Below are positions 10,606-20,028 of a stretch of DNA of 64,000 nucleotides, piece after piece (within the stretch, counting starts at the first letter, position 1; every line of letters begins with the position of its first letter). The DNA lies in contig NC_090775.1 in assembly GCF_001761485.1 (NCBI RefSeq), forward strand, positions 3,913,001-3,977,000. The letters run 5' to 3'. The notes beneath the pieces are model-generated. The model was not told where the DNA came from. It saw nothing but the letters and a program-made list of their open reading frames with translations, and searched no databases. This DNA comes from Yarrowia lipolytica (taxonomy: Eukaryota > Ascomycota > Dipodascomycetes > Dipodascales). The position numbers and the translations under genes were made by a program.

Positions 10606-11295
10606 ACTGAATCGTCTTATGGGTCTTAGGACAAGGGGTCTATTGCTAACCCTTAGAGACCGAAAGAAGCTGAAAATGGTTGTAGATAATACAGTCTTAG
10701 CTGGTGACTGAAATTAGGTGGGTCAGACCTGGCAAAGTTTATTCAATTTTTCAACCACAAAGGTGTCACATGACCCGAAGCGGTCTAAAAGAGAGGGCTC
10801 CGACAGTAAGAGACAAGAGGACGGTACGAATACGTTCGGAGGGTTATAGAGAAGGTTTCATTTTGTGAGACACAGCGCCGAGATGAAAAGCGTTTCTTGT
10901 GCATTTTTTTTCGTGTCCTATTCCATCCCTCCAACTATCGCTCCAACCTCCTTTTCACTATCGTACACATACAGTACAAGATGCGATCTTGTCACAAACC
11001 TTTTTTGCCTCACCACTCTCCGTATCCATCCCGTGAGACCATGGATACCCCTCTCAACCCCTACCCATTATGGCTACTCATGCCGTCTACACAGTAATAC
11101 GAGGAGACTGTCTTATCCAATTATCTCCTTAAGTAAATAGTTCTGCACCTAACTCTTGATTAGTAAGCTAACTTGCAGGCTACCACTGTACAATCTCATG
11201 CAGACTGGCAAACGCCACCGACATTAGAGTTTCAATGGTGTACTTGTTACAAACGAGACGAACAAAAGCTGGACCAAGATACTCACTAACACACC
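10606..11295. promoter_or_regulatory. Divergent promoter, NMA111 / VPS71
   Basis: 690 bp between divergent starts. A poly-T/CT-rich tract runs from about 10895 to 10935. Small ORFs here show no protein-like features. I found no clear regulatory site. Confidence 0.5.
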
Positions 11296-11769
11296 ATGCT
11301 GGTGGAAGAACTAGGCCGACAGACGCTCCAGAGTGTGTCTTACAGCAGCACGGGTTCAGGCAGAAAACGGATCGCCACTGCTCAAGATGCAGCCACCCAG
11401 TCTTCAACCAAAACTAGAGCTATTGCGAGACGGTTGAACGAGCTAGAGCGTGAAAACTACAACGATTCAGTAAAAATCGAGCCACCACGCGACATTTACT
11501 CGCCCAACAACGCAAACAAAAAGGGTACTGCTCTCAAGAAGATTCTGGCGTCGAAAAAGACACTCCAGAACTTTTTTGATGAAGATAGCCAGGGCGCTGA
11601 ACGATTCCAGTTTGTGGCCTCTTCGACTTCAGCATACCCCAAGCGTCGTCTGTGCACCGTTTGTGGCTACAAGGGGTTTTGTTCCTGCGTGAGATGTGGA
11701 TTCAGATACTGTTCCAAAACCTGTGAAGAGGCCCACACGGAGACCCGATGTCTGAAGATGTATGCTTAG
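11296..11769 (+). CDS. VPS71: Vps71/Swc6, HIT zinc-finger subunit of SWR1
   Basis: Subunit of the SWR1 chromatin-remodelling complex that exchanges H2A for H2A.Z (ZNHIT1 family). 157 residues from the ATG at 11296. The C-terminal HIT zinc finger is complete: C120-C123, C131-C134, C139-C143 and H147-C152, within CTVCGYKGFCSCVRCGFRYCS. The N-terminal half is basic and carries the family's conserved ALKKILASKKTLQNFFDE stretch just before the finger. It is shorter than the 280-residue Saccharomyces protein and close in size to human ZNHIT1. The gene is convergent with ORC6. Confidence 0.88.
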   Translation: MLVEELGRQTLQSVSYSSTGSGRKRIATAQDAATQSSTKTRAIARRLNELERENYNDSVKIEPPRDIYSPNNANKKGTALKKILASKKTLQNFFDEDSQGAERFQFVASSTSAYPKRRLCTVCGYKGFCSCVRCGFRYCSKTCEEAHTETRCLKMYA

Positions 11770-12058
11770 ATGAGAACGACGACTTGTCATTGATACAGCG
11801 GCAAGAGATGACTGTCAGCAGGACAGGGCTGATTTATTCTACTACCAGAGACCATGGTTTCGCCTAGCACGATAAACTGTGACTTTACAACTCATGCTAG
11901 TTACCATCCTATAAATTCCGGTTACGCGCTATCTACAGGAATGTTTCTGAGGTCAGAAACTCCTTGTAGTTCCAGTTCTCTGCTTTCTTGTCACACCCAA
12001 CCACCGCCGACACGAACGGTATGTACATTAACTATTTATTAATACTATCCATTTATGG

Positions 12059-13156
12059 TCACTCTCCCTGAACCTTTATAGTACCCGACTCCTCCAGTCC
12101 TTCCTGTCCTTTCAACTCTTTCATTTTCACCAACATAGACGCCTTCCAGTTGTGATAGTCGTTTCTCTTCCTGTAACTATTGAATGCAAAACTGGCGGGA
12201 ATCATGTTTCCAATACCTGAAAACGACGACTTGGACGTCTGTCGATCAAGCTGGCGTTGAATGACTCCCGGAGCAATGCCACTCTTCTGCTCCAGAATCT
12301 TGACCCACATCTGGTCCTTGAGAATAGTCTCAGTCCACCCTATCCACTCCTCAACTCGGTCTTCGGGCATGCCTGCTCGTCGTGTAAGCTGCAGAGCCCT
12401 CTGTTTGAACGCCTCGCGCGTGGCTTCTGTATCGGTAAAAGATCTATGCTGAATGTGGAATGCAATGGTCATCAGCAGTCCGAACAGAAGCCCCCATCTG
12501 TCCTTGACTAGGGCCCAGTAAAAGTCGAATCCCCGCTGGACGCCCTCCAATGCATGTTTAGGGAATCGCAGCTCCTTTGTAATGAATTCAATGTCGGCTG
12601 GCTGTGGATCGTCTTGCTTGGGCCCTCCTTTTCTGGGCGATTTCTGCGGCGACTTTTTCGTCTTTGAAGGTGTATCTGGCAACAGCCCGTCTTCCTCTCC
12701 AATCGCCTCGGAATTCAACAGATCCTCCCCGATCACATTGGCGTCACTTCGACCGCTCTCCTGGATGTCCTTCTGCACCTGTCGAGCAGTCCTTGGTGTT
12801 TTCGGCGTTCTCTGAGCAACCAATTCGGGGTTCTTCATTGGCGACTTTCTCTTCCGCGGCGTCGAGGGGCCAGGAGGAGCGCCCAGAAGCTCCTCTCGGA
12901 ACAGTTGGAGAAGCTTCTCGTAAGATCTCGGTGGAACGGGCGGTTGTGATTGCTTGGGTGCCGGCAGTTGCAGCTCAATCAGCAGCTTCTCAATCGCTAC
13001 ATGGGCACACAGAGCCATGCGAGCAGGAGTCTCGTTGGGCTTCATTGGAATTGTCTGAGCCTTGCCCATGAGCGTGGATGCGAGATTTGTCACCTCCCTT
13101 GGAATCGGAACGTTTCCCACCAGCTTGACAATCTCCGCGTTGATTTGTTGGTTCAT
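12059..13156 (-). CDS. ORC6: Origin recognition complex subunit 6 (Orc6)
   Basis: Smallest ORC subunit, needed with Cdt1 to load the MCM helicase at replication origins. 365 residues from the ATG at 13156. The N-terminal cyclin-box-like region (about 1-90) has the family pattern ETPARMALCAHVAIEKLLIEL and SYEKLLQLFREELL. The middle (about 95-190) is a disordered linker packed with Cdk-type sites (TPRKRK, SPMK, TPKTPRTAR, TPSKTKK, SPQK, SPRK), consistent with Cdk control of licensing. The C-terminal half (from about 190) is the second helical domain, with the conserved W-rich helix (DFYWALVKDRWGLLFGLLM). Saccharomyces Orc6 is 435 residues with a longer linker. Confidence 0.85.
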   Translation of the reverse strand: MNQQINAEIVKLVGNVPIPREVTNLASTLMGKAQTIPMKPNETPARMALCAHVAIEKLLIELQLPAPKQSQPPVPPRSYEKLLQLFREELLGAPPGPSTPRKRKSPMKNPELVAQRTPKTPRTARQVQKDIQESGRSDANVIGEDLLNSEAIGEEDGLLPDTPSKTKKSPQKSPRKGGPKQDDPQPADIEFITKELRFPKHALEGVQRGFDFYWALVKDRWGLLFGLLMTIAFHIQHRSFTDTEATREAFKQRALQLTRRAGMPEDRVEEWIGWTETILKDQMWVKILEQKSGIAPGVIQRQLDRQTSKSSFSGIGNMIPASFAFNSYRKRNDYHNWKASMLVKMKELKGQEGLEESGTIKVQGE

Positions 13157-13527
13157 GGTGAGTGTACTGTTGCGTCACATCCAACTTTTCAGATTGTCCC
13201 GTTCTTGTATTAAACTATTAGAGTTTGGGTGGATAACACTGATCAGGATATGATAAAAGTTCGTATGTAGGAGCCAAGTAGGAGTGATAGGGACATGCCC
13301 TACGGTATGTAGATAACTCATAGTTTTGTCTCACTTGTAACTATATACAGGTAGTCAATTTCCGTATCATCCTCCTCAGCATGTCCACCATTATCTATTA
13401 TTATATGTAAAGATTGTTCCACCGTTAATTAAACCGTACCTGTTCTCTCTCACTCTGGGCTCTCTGTTTTGTTTTGTTTTGAGTCGCGTTGTTTTGTTTT
13501 TATGACCATTAGCTTGCTGGTCGTCTC
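13157..13527. other. Intergenic, ORC6 promoter and BOS1 3' end
   Basis: 371 bp between same-strand genes. It contains a TTTTG-type repeat (about 13468-13500, GTTTTGTTTTGTTTTG-like). No gene seen. Confidence 0.5.
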
Positions 13528-14208
13528 CTAACTGAACCACTTCAAGATGTAATAGAAACACACGAGCATGAAGACGATGCCTCCGTAGAAAAACCGTTTG
13601 TCCTGTCGTGCTCTCTTCTCCACCATCTTGATGGTCTCTCGAGACAGACCCAGAGTCTCGGCCACAGACCGCATCTTCTTTCCGGTGCTTCTCAAAATGT
13701 CGCTCTGCTCCTGCAAGTCGCCCAGAGCAGCCATTCCCTGCTCAATGAATGAGTCGAGCTGCTGGCCCACCTGGTTCAGAGACGACTGTTCCCTTTGCAT
13801 GCCCTCTTCTCGTGTAAGATCTGTGTAGGTCGGCTGAATCGGCACGTCTCGGTTCACGTTTCTGTTTCGCGACTCGCCGTAAGGGTTGTCTCCAAACAGC
13901 GCCGTTTTGTTCTCCTCTAGCGTTTTCTCTTCTCGGGCCGATCTGAGGTTCTTGAACTCGCTTCGTGCGTCGGCCAGCTCTTCACGAAACCGAGCCAGAC
14001 GTGCCTCAGCCTTTTCCTTCTTCTCCTTGTTGTGTTCCTTGTTGATAATTTCCGAATAGTCGTCCAGGGTTCGGCTGAAGGAGGTCATGGTAGCCGAAAT
14101 CTGGCCTTGTAGCGACATGGGCGCCCCTGCGGGGTTGGCGGAGAACTCGGACAGGTCCTTCTTTAAGCTGGCATTCTGCTTCACCAGATGGTTGTGAATC
14201 GCGTTCAT
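13528..14208 (-). CDS. BOS1: Bos1 ER-Golgi Qb-SNARE
   Basis: v-SNARE for ER-to-Golgi vesicle fusion, partner of Sec22, Bet1 and Sed5. I start it at the ATG at 14208, giving MNAIHNHLVKQNASLKKDL, which lines up with the Saccharomyces start (MNALYNHAVKQ). The longer open frame to 14304 begins with TTG and is not used. 226 residues (244 in Saccharomyces). An N-terminal Habc-like helical region contains SLQGQISAT. The SNARE motif spans about residues 140-200, with the central Gln in LQEQSDILRSTG. A single C-terminal anchor ends FFYGGIVFMLVCFYYILKWFS. Confidence 0.92.
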   Translation of the reverse strand: MNAIHNHLVKQNASLKKDLSEFSANPAGAPMSLQGQISATMTSFSRTLDDYSEIINKEHNKEKKEKAEARLARFREELADARSEFKNLRSAREEKTLEENKTALFGDNPYGESRNRNVNRDVPIQPTYTDLTREEGMQREQSSLNQVGQQLDSFIEQGMAALGDLQEQSDILRSTGKKMRSVAETLGLSRETIKMVEKRARQDKRFFYGGIVFMLVCFYYILKWFS

Positions 14209-14770
14209 GGTGAAAGTAGCTAGTTTGCGGTACGAGCCCTCGTTGTTTGTTAGATGACGTGTTAGGTTGGTGATGTATCTCCAAGGTGTGAGTAGTTCCA
14301 ACAACCTAAACTTTTATTGTTGTGGTTGGCACAATGTGATGTGCACGGGATGCACTGCTTTCGGAGTCAGGGGTACAAAAATGGATTTATGGAAAGTATG
14401 GCGAGGTTTTTGGAGCTGAACTACAAGTAGAGGTTTAGATAGCGCAAGAATTTTTTCAAGGGGCCGTTAATAGGACAACGTGCTTTTTTTTTCTTTTTCC
14501 CCTGCATACAAGTACCAGGTGGAGCTGAGTCCAAGTAAACATCTACTAAACTTTGAACTAGCTGCTCGTTCTTAACAAGCTTCAGGCTGTAAATTGTACA
14601 AATGCAGAAGAAAAAAAAAGTTGGCTACGAGGGCATCACAACTCATCAATAATAGATAGCTATGCAGCTATACAAGCAGGTTCGTACCCGCTCATAAGCA
14701 AGCCCGCAAGCTTGCTCACTCTCCCCTTCTTCCGTGAAGACTCTATTAGCTATGTACAAATAATTCTCCC
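14209..14770. other. Intergenic, BOS1 promoter and SHY1 3' end
   Basis: 562 bp. It holds T- and A-runs (near 14484-14500 and 14609-14618) and no convincing gene. Confidence 0.5.
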
Positions 14771-15808
14771 TTAAGTAACGTACTTTCGAGAGTAAGCGAC
14801 CTTCTTGTCGAGAGTGCTCATTCGGCCCTTTCGCCACATAATGACAAGCATGACGGTGGTAAACACACACACGCCGTACCAGGTGGCAATATACTGTAAA
14901 TGGGTGTTTCGAAGATCGACCTTGGGCAGCTTTCCAATGGGCACTCCATGGTTCATCATATGGGACTCGGTGACCCACTCGTGGCCTCCGAGGCGCATGT
15001 TGAGCTCCTCCTCCAAGTAAATGTTCTGAGCTCCGGTGAACTTGGACATTGTCGGAATGTCCATGAAGTTGTAGATTCGGACACTGGGGGAAGTTGGGGA
15101 ATCGGGAGTGAACATGTTCTTGAGAGGAACAGGTCTGAGCAGACAGACGAGAGAAACCTCGCCCTTGGGCAGAGCGAGAGGGTCTCGTTTCTTTTGGTCC
15201 GCCATCTCCTTGGAAATCCAGCCTCGCTTAATCAGCAGCTTGGATCCACCGGTCTTAGATCGGTCGAGAGGAGTCACAAGGAAGTAGCCCTCGACAGAGT
15301 CCTTCATTCGAGGTCCGACCAGGAACTCTTCATCGTGGCACAGTGTACCAGTAACCACCACCTTTCGGTACTCAAACTCTCTCTCCAGAACCTCCTGGTC
15401 CTCGGTAATGTGTCCAGGCAGGGGCAGAGGCTCCTGGAGAAGTCGGTTCTCACAATCGGCAATCTTGTCCACCTTCCACTGCAGACGTTTGACTTGCCAT
15501 GTGCCAAGGTAGCCCGAAATGATAGGCATGAGGGCACAAAGACCGAGGAAGACAAAACGCTTTCGGTTCTTCTTCTGTGATTGCGGCTCTGGCTCGTCGC
15601 TCTCCAGCTCGTTAGCTCCAGACTGCTTCTTCTGCTGCTTAGGTTCTTCACTGTTGGTGTTGAACATGTTTTTGTTGTTAAGCAGAGCGCTTCTGGTCGA
15701 AAACTGTCGAGAGGCACATTGAGGGGTCAGTGTAGTGAAGGCAGGAGCTGTGGTGGAAATCCTTCCAATGCGGCTAGCGCCATATCGAGCCACTCTGAGA
15801 ACTTGCAT
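14771..15808 (-). CDS. SHY1: Shy1/Surf1 cytochrome c oxidase assembly factor
   Basis: Inner-membrane SURF1-family protein that helps build the haem a3/CuB site of Cox1. I choose the ATG at 15808, giving MQVLRVARYGASRIGR, a good mitochondrial presequence; the frame stays open further upstream but only into promoter DNA. 345 residues. First membrane segment RFVFLGLCALMPIISGYLGTW near residue 85, followed by the SURF1 hallmark GTWQVKRLQWK. The intermembrane domain has VVTGTLCHDEEFLVGPR and KLLIKRGWI. The second membrane segment near the C-terminus is YGVCVFTTVMLVIMW. Length and topology match the family (389 in Saccharomyces). Confidence 0.93.
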   Translation of the reverse strand: MQVLRVARYGASRIGRISTTAPAFTTLTPQCASRQFSTRSALLNNKNMFNTNSEEPKQQKKQSGANELESDEPEPQSQKKNRKRFVFLGLCALMPIISGYLGTWQVKRLQWKVDKIADCENRLLQEPLPLPGHITEDQEVLEREFEYRKVVVTGTLCHDEEFLVGPRMKDSVEGYFLVTPLDRSKTGGSKLLIKRGWISKEMADQKKRDPLALPKGEVSLVCLLRPVPLKNMFTPDSPTSPSVRIYNFMDIPTMSKFTGAQNIYLEEELNMRLGGHEWVTESHMMNHGVPIGKLPKVDLRNTHLQYIATWYGVCVFTTVMLVIMWRKGRMSTLDKKVAYSRKYVT

Positions 15809-16351
15809 TGTTGATGAGGAAAAGTGGCTAAGTTTCGATATAGAATTGAGTATCTGCACGTTGTGCTGACTAAGTGTGGCTAGTTTGGGAGATTGTGGCG
15901 CAGTAGCCAATCGGCGAACATGATGCGGAACATGTTTGAGCGCACTAAACCACATTAAAAGTACTGAGACAGATACTATAAGATTCATGGAATTATCCCT
16001 TGTACTGTACGTATACTTGCACCTGCTATATTCGCCACAGATTAGGACGGAATTGGAGTTTTTAGTATGTGGTCTACGATTGTGCTGTTTGTCCACTTCA
16101 CAACTACCCTCTGTGCTGAGTAGCATATGTCATGGTGGCATCTTCCGGCTGTGTTTGTCTCTGTTACATAACACTGTCTGGCTTTCGAAGCTCGAAGAGT
16201 TGGCCAATCCCTAATGGTGTGGGCGCTCGGAGCTTCTGCTACTTGTAGCATACTGTAGCTCACTGTGGTCCTAACTGCATCTACTATGACCCTCTACATT
16301 CCATTACTGTATACCAAATGCAAATAAATAATTATTTATGTAACCACCTAA
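15809..16351. other. Intergenic, SHY1 promoter
   Basis: 543 bp between same-strand genes. It contains a TACAGTA-like word near 16305 and an AATAAATAATTATTTATG palindromic AT stretch near 16323-16340. No gene seen. Confidence 0.5.
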
Positions 16352-18451
16352 CTATCCCTGGAATAAGGCAGGATAGGTATTATGTAACCAGTTGAGATAC
16401 TGCTGCTCAAGCTGAGGAGTGTACTTTTGCTTAGCCTCCAGCAGTTCAATCTCGTTAGTCCGAGGACCCAGTGTCTTGGTCCATCGACCCTTCACACTGC
16501 TGGAGTCGTGATGAGTGTACTTCTCTGCAAACGGCTCATATGAGCTATAAGATCCACGTTTTGAGGGGTCCAAGTCACAGACAAAGGCCTTGATCGCCAG
16601 GTCGTCCAGATCTGTGTACGGAATTCGCACCCGAGGCTTGGGTCCCGTCGTTCGTTGAGCCTTGTGCATGATCTTGGCAAAGACATCACTCACAGAAGCG
16701 CCTTCAATGACAGGAGCATTGAGGGCTATATCACGTAAATTCTCGTCGGCTTCCAGCTTCGAGAGACGAGTTTGCAGGGAGAATTCTGTGTGTCCAATCA
16801 TCGCGGTGAGCTGGTCAAAGAGCTCCTTGCGAGGAATAGCCAGTTTCTTGGCTGTTTCTGAAGTTTCCAGGAGCAGTCTATCCTTGGAAGGGTTGAACTT
16901 GTCCCGTGGTCTTCCCTTCTTCCCTCCCTGGAGAGAATGCTTGCCGCGGCGTCTCGGCTGTATCGGCAGAAACTCGTCATCGAACTCGCCACGAGTTGAA
17001 TGCTCGTTCTCCTCGTCGTCTCCATGATCGTATGCGTATTCTCCTTCATCTTCTTTGACAGCGACTTGATCCCGGCTGTTGTTTTGATGTTCATTTTGGT
17101 GTCCATTCCCCTTTCTGTCCTGCCCGTATTCATCATCACTGTAGTGGTCAGAGTCGCTCTGGACAAAGAACTCTGCCTGTCGCTCTCGGGAAAACTCGGT
17201 TTCGAACCCGTCATCAAATCCGTCGTCTTCATCCAGCAACACTCGGCGTCGTCTACGAGCTTCGCTGGGTTGTTTGGTGGGTGACTTCGGTGGCTGAGAG
17301 GCCCTCGTTGATAGTTTGGGCGCCTCGGCTGGAGTCTTGGAGAGAGATCTGCTTGATCTTGTTTTTGTAGGAGTCGCTTCTCGGTCGGATTCTGACTCGG
17401 AACCATCTACAGGTTCGTCCTCTGTTTCCCCTTTATTGCCGAGATGATCTGGGGCGGTCTCAAACTGTTCCTCATCCTTTTCAAACTGCTCCTCAGCTTC
17501 GTAGAACTTGTCATTCTCGTGCCTCTTGGGTTCTGGTTTCACAGACTCCTGGCTTTCTTGAGTGTGTGATCCAAAATCATCATCAGAGTCTGAAATCTCC
17601 TCGACCTTTCGGATCCTTTTGTTGCGATAGGTTCGGATTGAAGGTTGAGTAATAGACACTCTCTTGCGAGGAGACTTCTTGAGAGAAGGCAGTATCGATT
17701 CCGAAACTGAGTCAGGAATCGATTCTTCTTCTCTCTGTCCTTCCTGTTCAGATTCCTCCGACTCGTTTGTGGTGTTGGAGTTGTCAGAACCGTCAGGACC
17801 GTCAGAGTCCGAGTCCTGGCCCGATCCCTTTCCCTCTCCCGAGTCCGAGCCCGAGTTGTCAGAGCTGTCGGACTCATCAATCTGGGAAGCTGTGACGTCA
17901 GTCACCTCTTTTTTCACGTTCACTGTTTTACCTTGGGGTTCCGACTCTTGTTCTTCCTCTGACTCCTCAGAGTCACTCTGATCGTTCTGTTCGTCCTCGG
18001 GCTCCGTGACCTTAGATTCCTTGTTCACAGGTTGGAATGGGTTATCGTCTCCACCTTCCTCGTCATCCTTATCAACGGCTAACGTATCGTCCACCGTCTC
18101 AACACGTATTCCCTTACTCCTTCTCCTCTGTTGTCTGACCATGGCCTTGAACCGTGATGCACTGCTCTGATACTTCGCCGATGCGAACTTAGAGGGAGTC
18201 TCCAGAATAGCAGCACGCGCCAGCGAAGGTGTGCTTCGCAGCTTATTGAGAATGGTGCGGTCATGAAACTCCAACGTAGGGTACATTTGCTTGTGATGGG
18301 CCATCTCGCGCTTGGCACAGATGTTGATGGTGTCTCGAGACGGGGCGAGCACCTCGACTCCGGGAATAGCTGCGATCACCGCCTCGCGGTTTTTGGTTCC
18401 TGGAGAAACGTAAAACTCGTGCTCTTGTTGTAAATGCGGTCGCGGCGTCAT
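16352..18451 (-). CDS. Acidic Myb-like protein, candidate Rap1-like factor
   Basis: 699 residues from the first ATG at 18451 (the frame opens earlier, but only with GTG). The N-terminal 75 residues (HEFYVSPGTKNREAVIAAIPGVEV...) could be a diverged BRCT domain. The middle (about 120-530) is highly acidic and Ser-rich, with basic islands such as RRRRR. Residues about 545-700 form the conserved-looking part: a helical segment (LLLETSETAKKLAIPRKELF), then IPYTDLDDLAIKAFVCDL...YEPFAEKYTHHDSSSVKGRWTKTLG, a Myb/SANT-like repeat with the ending expected of Rap1-type Myb domains. BRCT plus Myb on one acidic chain suggests a Rap1 relative at telomeres or promoters. This is inference; a general Myb-type chromatin factor is the alternative. 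Confidence 0.5.
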   Translation of the reverse strand: MTPRPHLQQEHEFYVSPGTKNREAVIAAIPGVEVLAPSRDTINICAKREMAHHKQMYPTLEFHDRTILNKLRSTPSLARAAILETPSKFASAKYQSSASRFKAMVRQQRRRSKGIRVETVDDTLAVDKDDEEGGDDNPFQPVNKESKVTEPEDEQNDQSDSEESEEEQESEPQGKTVNVKKEVTDVTASQIDESDSSDNSGSDSGEGKGSGQDSDSDGPDGSDNSNTTNESEESEQEGQREEESIPDSVSESILPSLKKSPRKRVSITQPSIRTYRNKRIRKVEEISDSDDDFGSHTQESQESVKPEPKRHENDKFYEAEEQFEKDEEQFETAPDHLGNKGETEDEPVDGSESESDREATPTKTRSSRSLSKTPAEAPKLSTRASQPPKSPTKQPSEARRRRRVLLDEDDGFDDGFETEFSRERQAEFFVQSDSDHYSDDEYGQDRKGNGHQNEHQNNSRDQVAVKEDEGEYAYDHGDDEENEHSTRGEFDDEFLPIQPRRRGKHSLQGGKKGRPRDKFNPSKDRLLLETSETAKKLAIPRKELFDQLTAMIGHTEFSLQTRLSKLEADENLRDIALNAPVIEGASVSDVFAKIMHKAQRTTGPKPRVRIPYTDLDDLAIKAFVCDLDPSKRGSYSSYEPFAEKYTHHDSSSVKGRWTKTLGPRTNEIELLEAKQKYTPQLEQQYLNWLHNTYPALFQG

Positions 18452-20028
18452 GTGTCGGAGCAGCCGGCGTATATCCAAGGTCGACTGTAGTACGATCACT
18501 GGTACGGGTACCGTAATTGGAGATGTTGTTGTGGTGTATCGCTTCTAAACAGAGTTCGAGAGCTAGTCTAATGGCACGCTTTGACTAAACATTCTACAGT
18601 AAGTGCAAGTAGCTACAGTAGATACTACAATATCAAGCTAACTTGTAGTAATTGAGCCGGTGCTGTCGTTTTCGTGTCATGAAATTAGGCACGGTCAAAA
18701 CCCATTGCCATGGAAACAGTGGCGAGACACAGCACAGTTTGGACTATGGAAAACAGTTCAGACGCAGCTGCTCAATTAGCTATTGCTTGACTATAGACTG
18801 ACTGACACTCCGGAAGCAGATAAATTCCTACAGCATAGTCCCACGGCTCTCCTTGCCCGTACAGACACCCATGCCTATTATACAATGCACGTCACAATGT
18901 AGACTTGGGTGGCGTCGTAGATGCACAACAATGGAGACGGAGCGTGTCGAGCAGTGTCAATCGCGTGTACGAAGCGCGTTATAGAGAGGGTGTCGGATGG
19001 TTGCCACTACAAGTATAGTGGATACACTACAAGTACCCAAAGATGGGTTGGCTGGTCATCTCATCGAAGATTGCGGTCCTGGCTAACAATAGCTGATCTG
19101 CAAATGTCTTGTGGCCATAACTGAGAACACAATGGTCTCGTACCTAACCGTTTTATGGTCCAAGGCTGTACAAGCTGGTGTGGACAATGGAGCACCATAT
19201 AGAAATTATAGCGGCAAAGAAGGTGTCCGTGCCATAGAAACAAGCGTACCAACGGCCACAGCAGCGACACAATCAACAGCAGCAGCCGACAACAAGGACT
19301 ACTTGTAGGTTGATAGTCGGCTTCCGCAGCGATAAGTTATTTAGACCGAATTAGGCATTGTTATGGAATGTGTGGGTCGCAGACAATGGAGCTGCACGTT
19401 GGCTTCACTTCCTTTTGGATGTGCACAGCTCCAAATTGTTGTTGCTGCACGCTTTTTTCGTGCAGAATAATATAGGGTTCCCCGATTTGGATGCTAAATG
19501 ACGATGCGCGTCACTTTTAGCGCGCGTTGAAGGGAGAACGATACAGCATGTGCGTGTAGGACGAGAGACGGATAATATAAAAGAGATATTGCTTAGCTAT
19601 TGTTTTAATTGAATTTTCTGTCATTTTCTTATAGTAGTCATATAATTTTTTCTTGGAAAACCACTGATTTGCACAAACTAACGCGTGATCAAAACACGAA
19701 AAGAGCTGTAAATGAAAATCATTTATAATTGAGTTCGACGCGGTGGCAACCGTGACCAACAGGATCCAAACACCAGTATAGGAGGTGATAAAGAGGAGCT
19801 GTTGATAAGGAGAAAAACGGATATGATACGAATGATTTTTTGCAACGTCTACTGATATGTCATTTCCCATCTTTGCTTTTCTTTCACCCCTTTATCACGA
19901 CCCATTTCAGTAACCTGCACCTTGACCCTAAACCAAGGGAGGGAACCTAATTCCGTCAAATATATAAGATACGTGTCTCCCTGTGCAAGCGTGTTTTCCT
20001 CTCTCCTTTTGCATACCCATCCCCCATC
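18452..20028. promoter_or_regulatory. Divergent promoter of RNR1 and the Rap1-like gene
   Basis: 1577 bp with no convincing ORF. The RNR1 side carries TATATAAG at 19961 (68 bp before the ATG), a CT-rich leader, and an ACGCGT word at 19681-19686. GCGCGTCA and GCGCGTTG lie near 19506-19530. ACGCGT is the MCB site bound by MBF in other yeasts and drives S-phase RNR1 transcription there. CTACAAGTA-type words are common around 18605-18645 and 19005-19035. Confidence 0.55.
19681..19686 (+). promoter_or_regulatory. MCB-like ACGCGT box upstream of RNR1
   Basis: Perfect ACGCGT hexamer about 345 bp before the RNR1 start. In Saccharomyces and fission yeast this site binds MBF and times RNR1 to G1/S. 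The site is seen; its function here is inferred. Confidence 0.5.

Noticed and set aside
14209-14304. N-terminal extension of the BOS1 frame
   Set aside because: Begins with TTG, and the ATG at 14208 gives the start seen in other Bos1 proteins.
15809-16126. N-terminal extension of the SHY1 frame
   Set aside because: It would bury the mitochondrial presequence; the ATG at 15808 fits SURF1 proteins.
19517-19870. 117-codon minus ORF in the RNR1 promoter
   Set aside because: AT-rich composition, no domain, and overlap with the RNR1 promoter words make a chance frame more likely.
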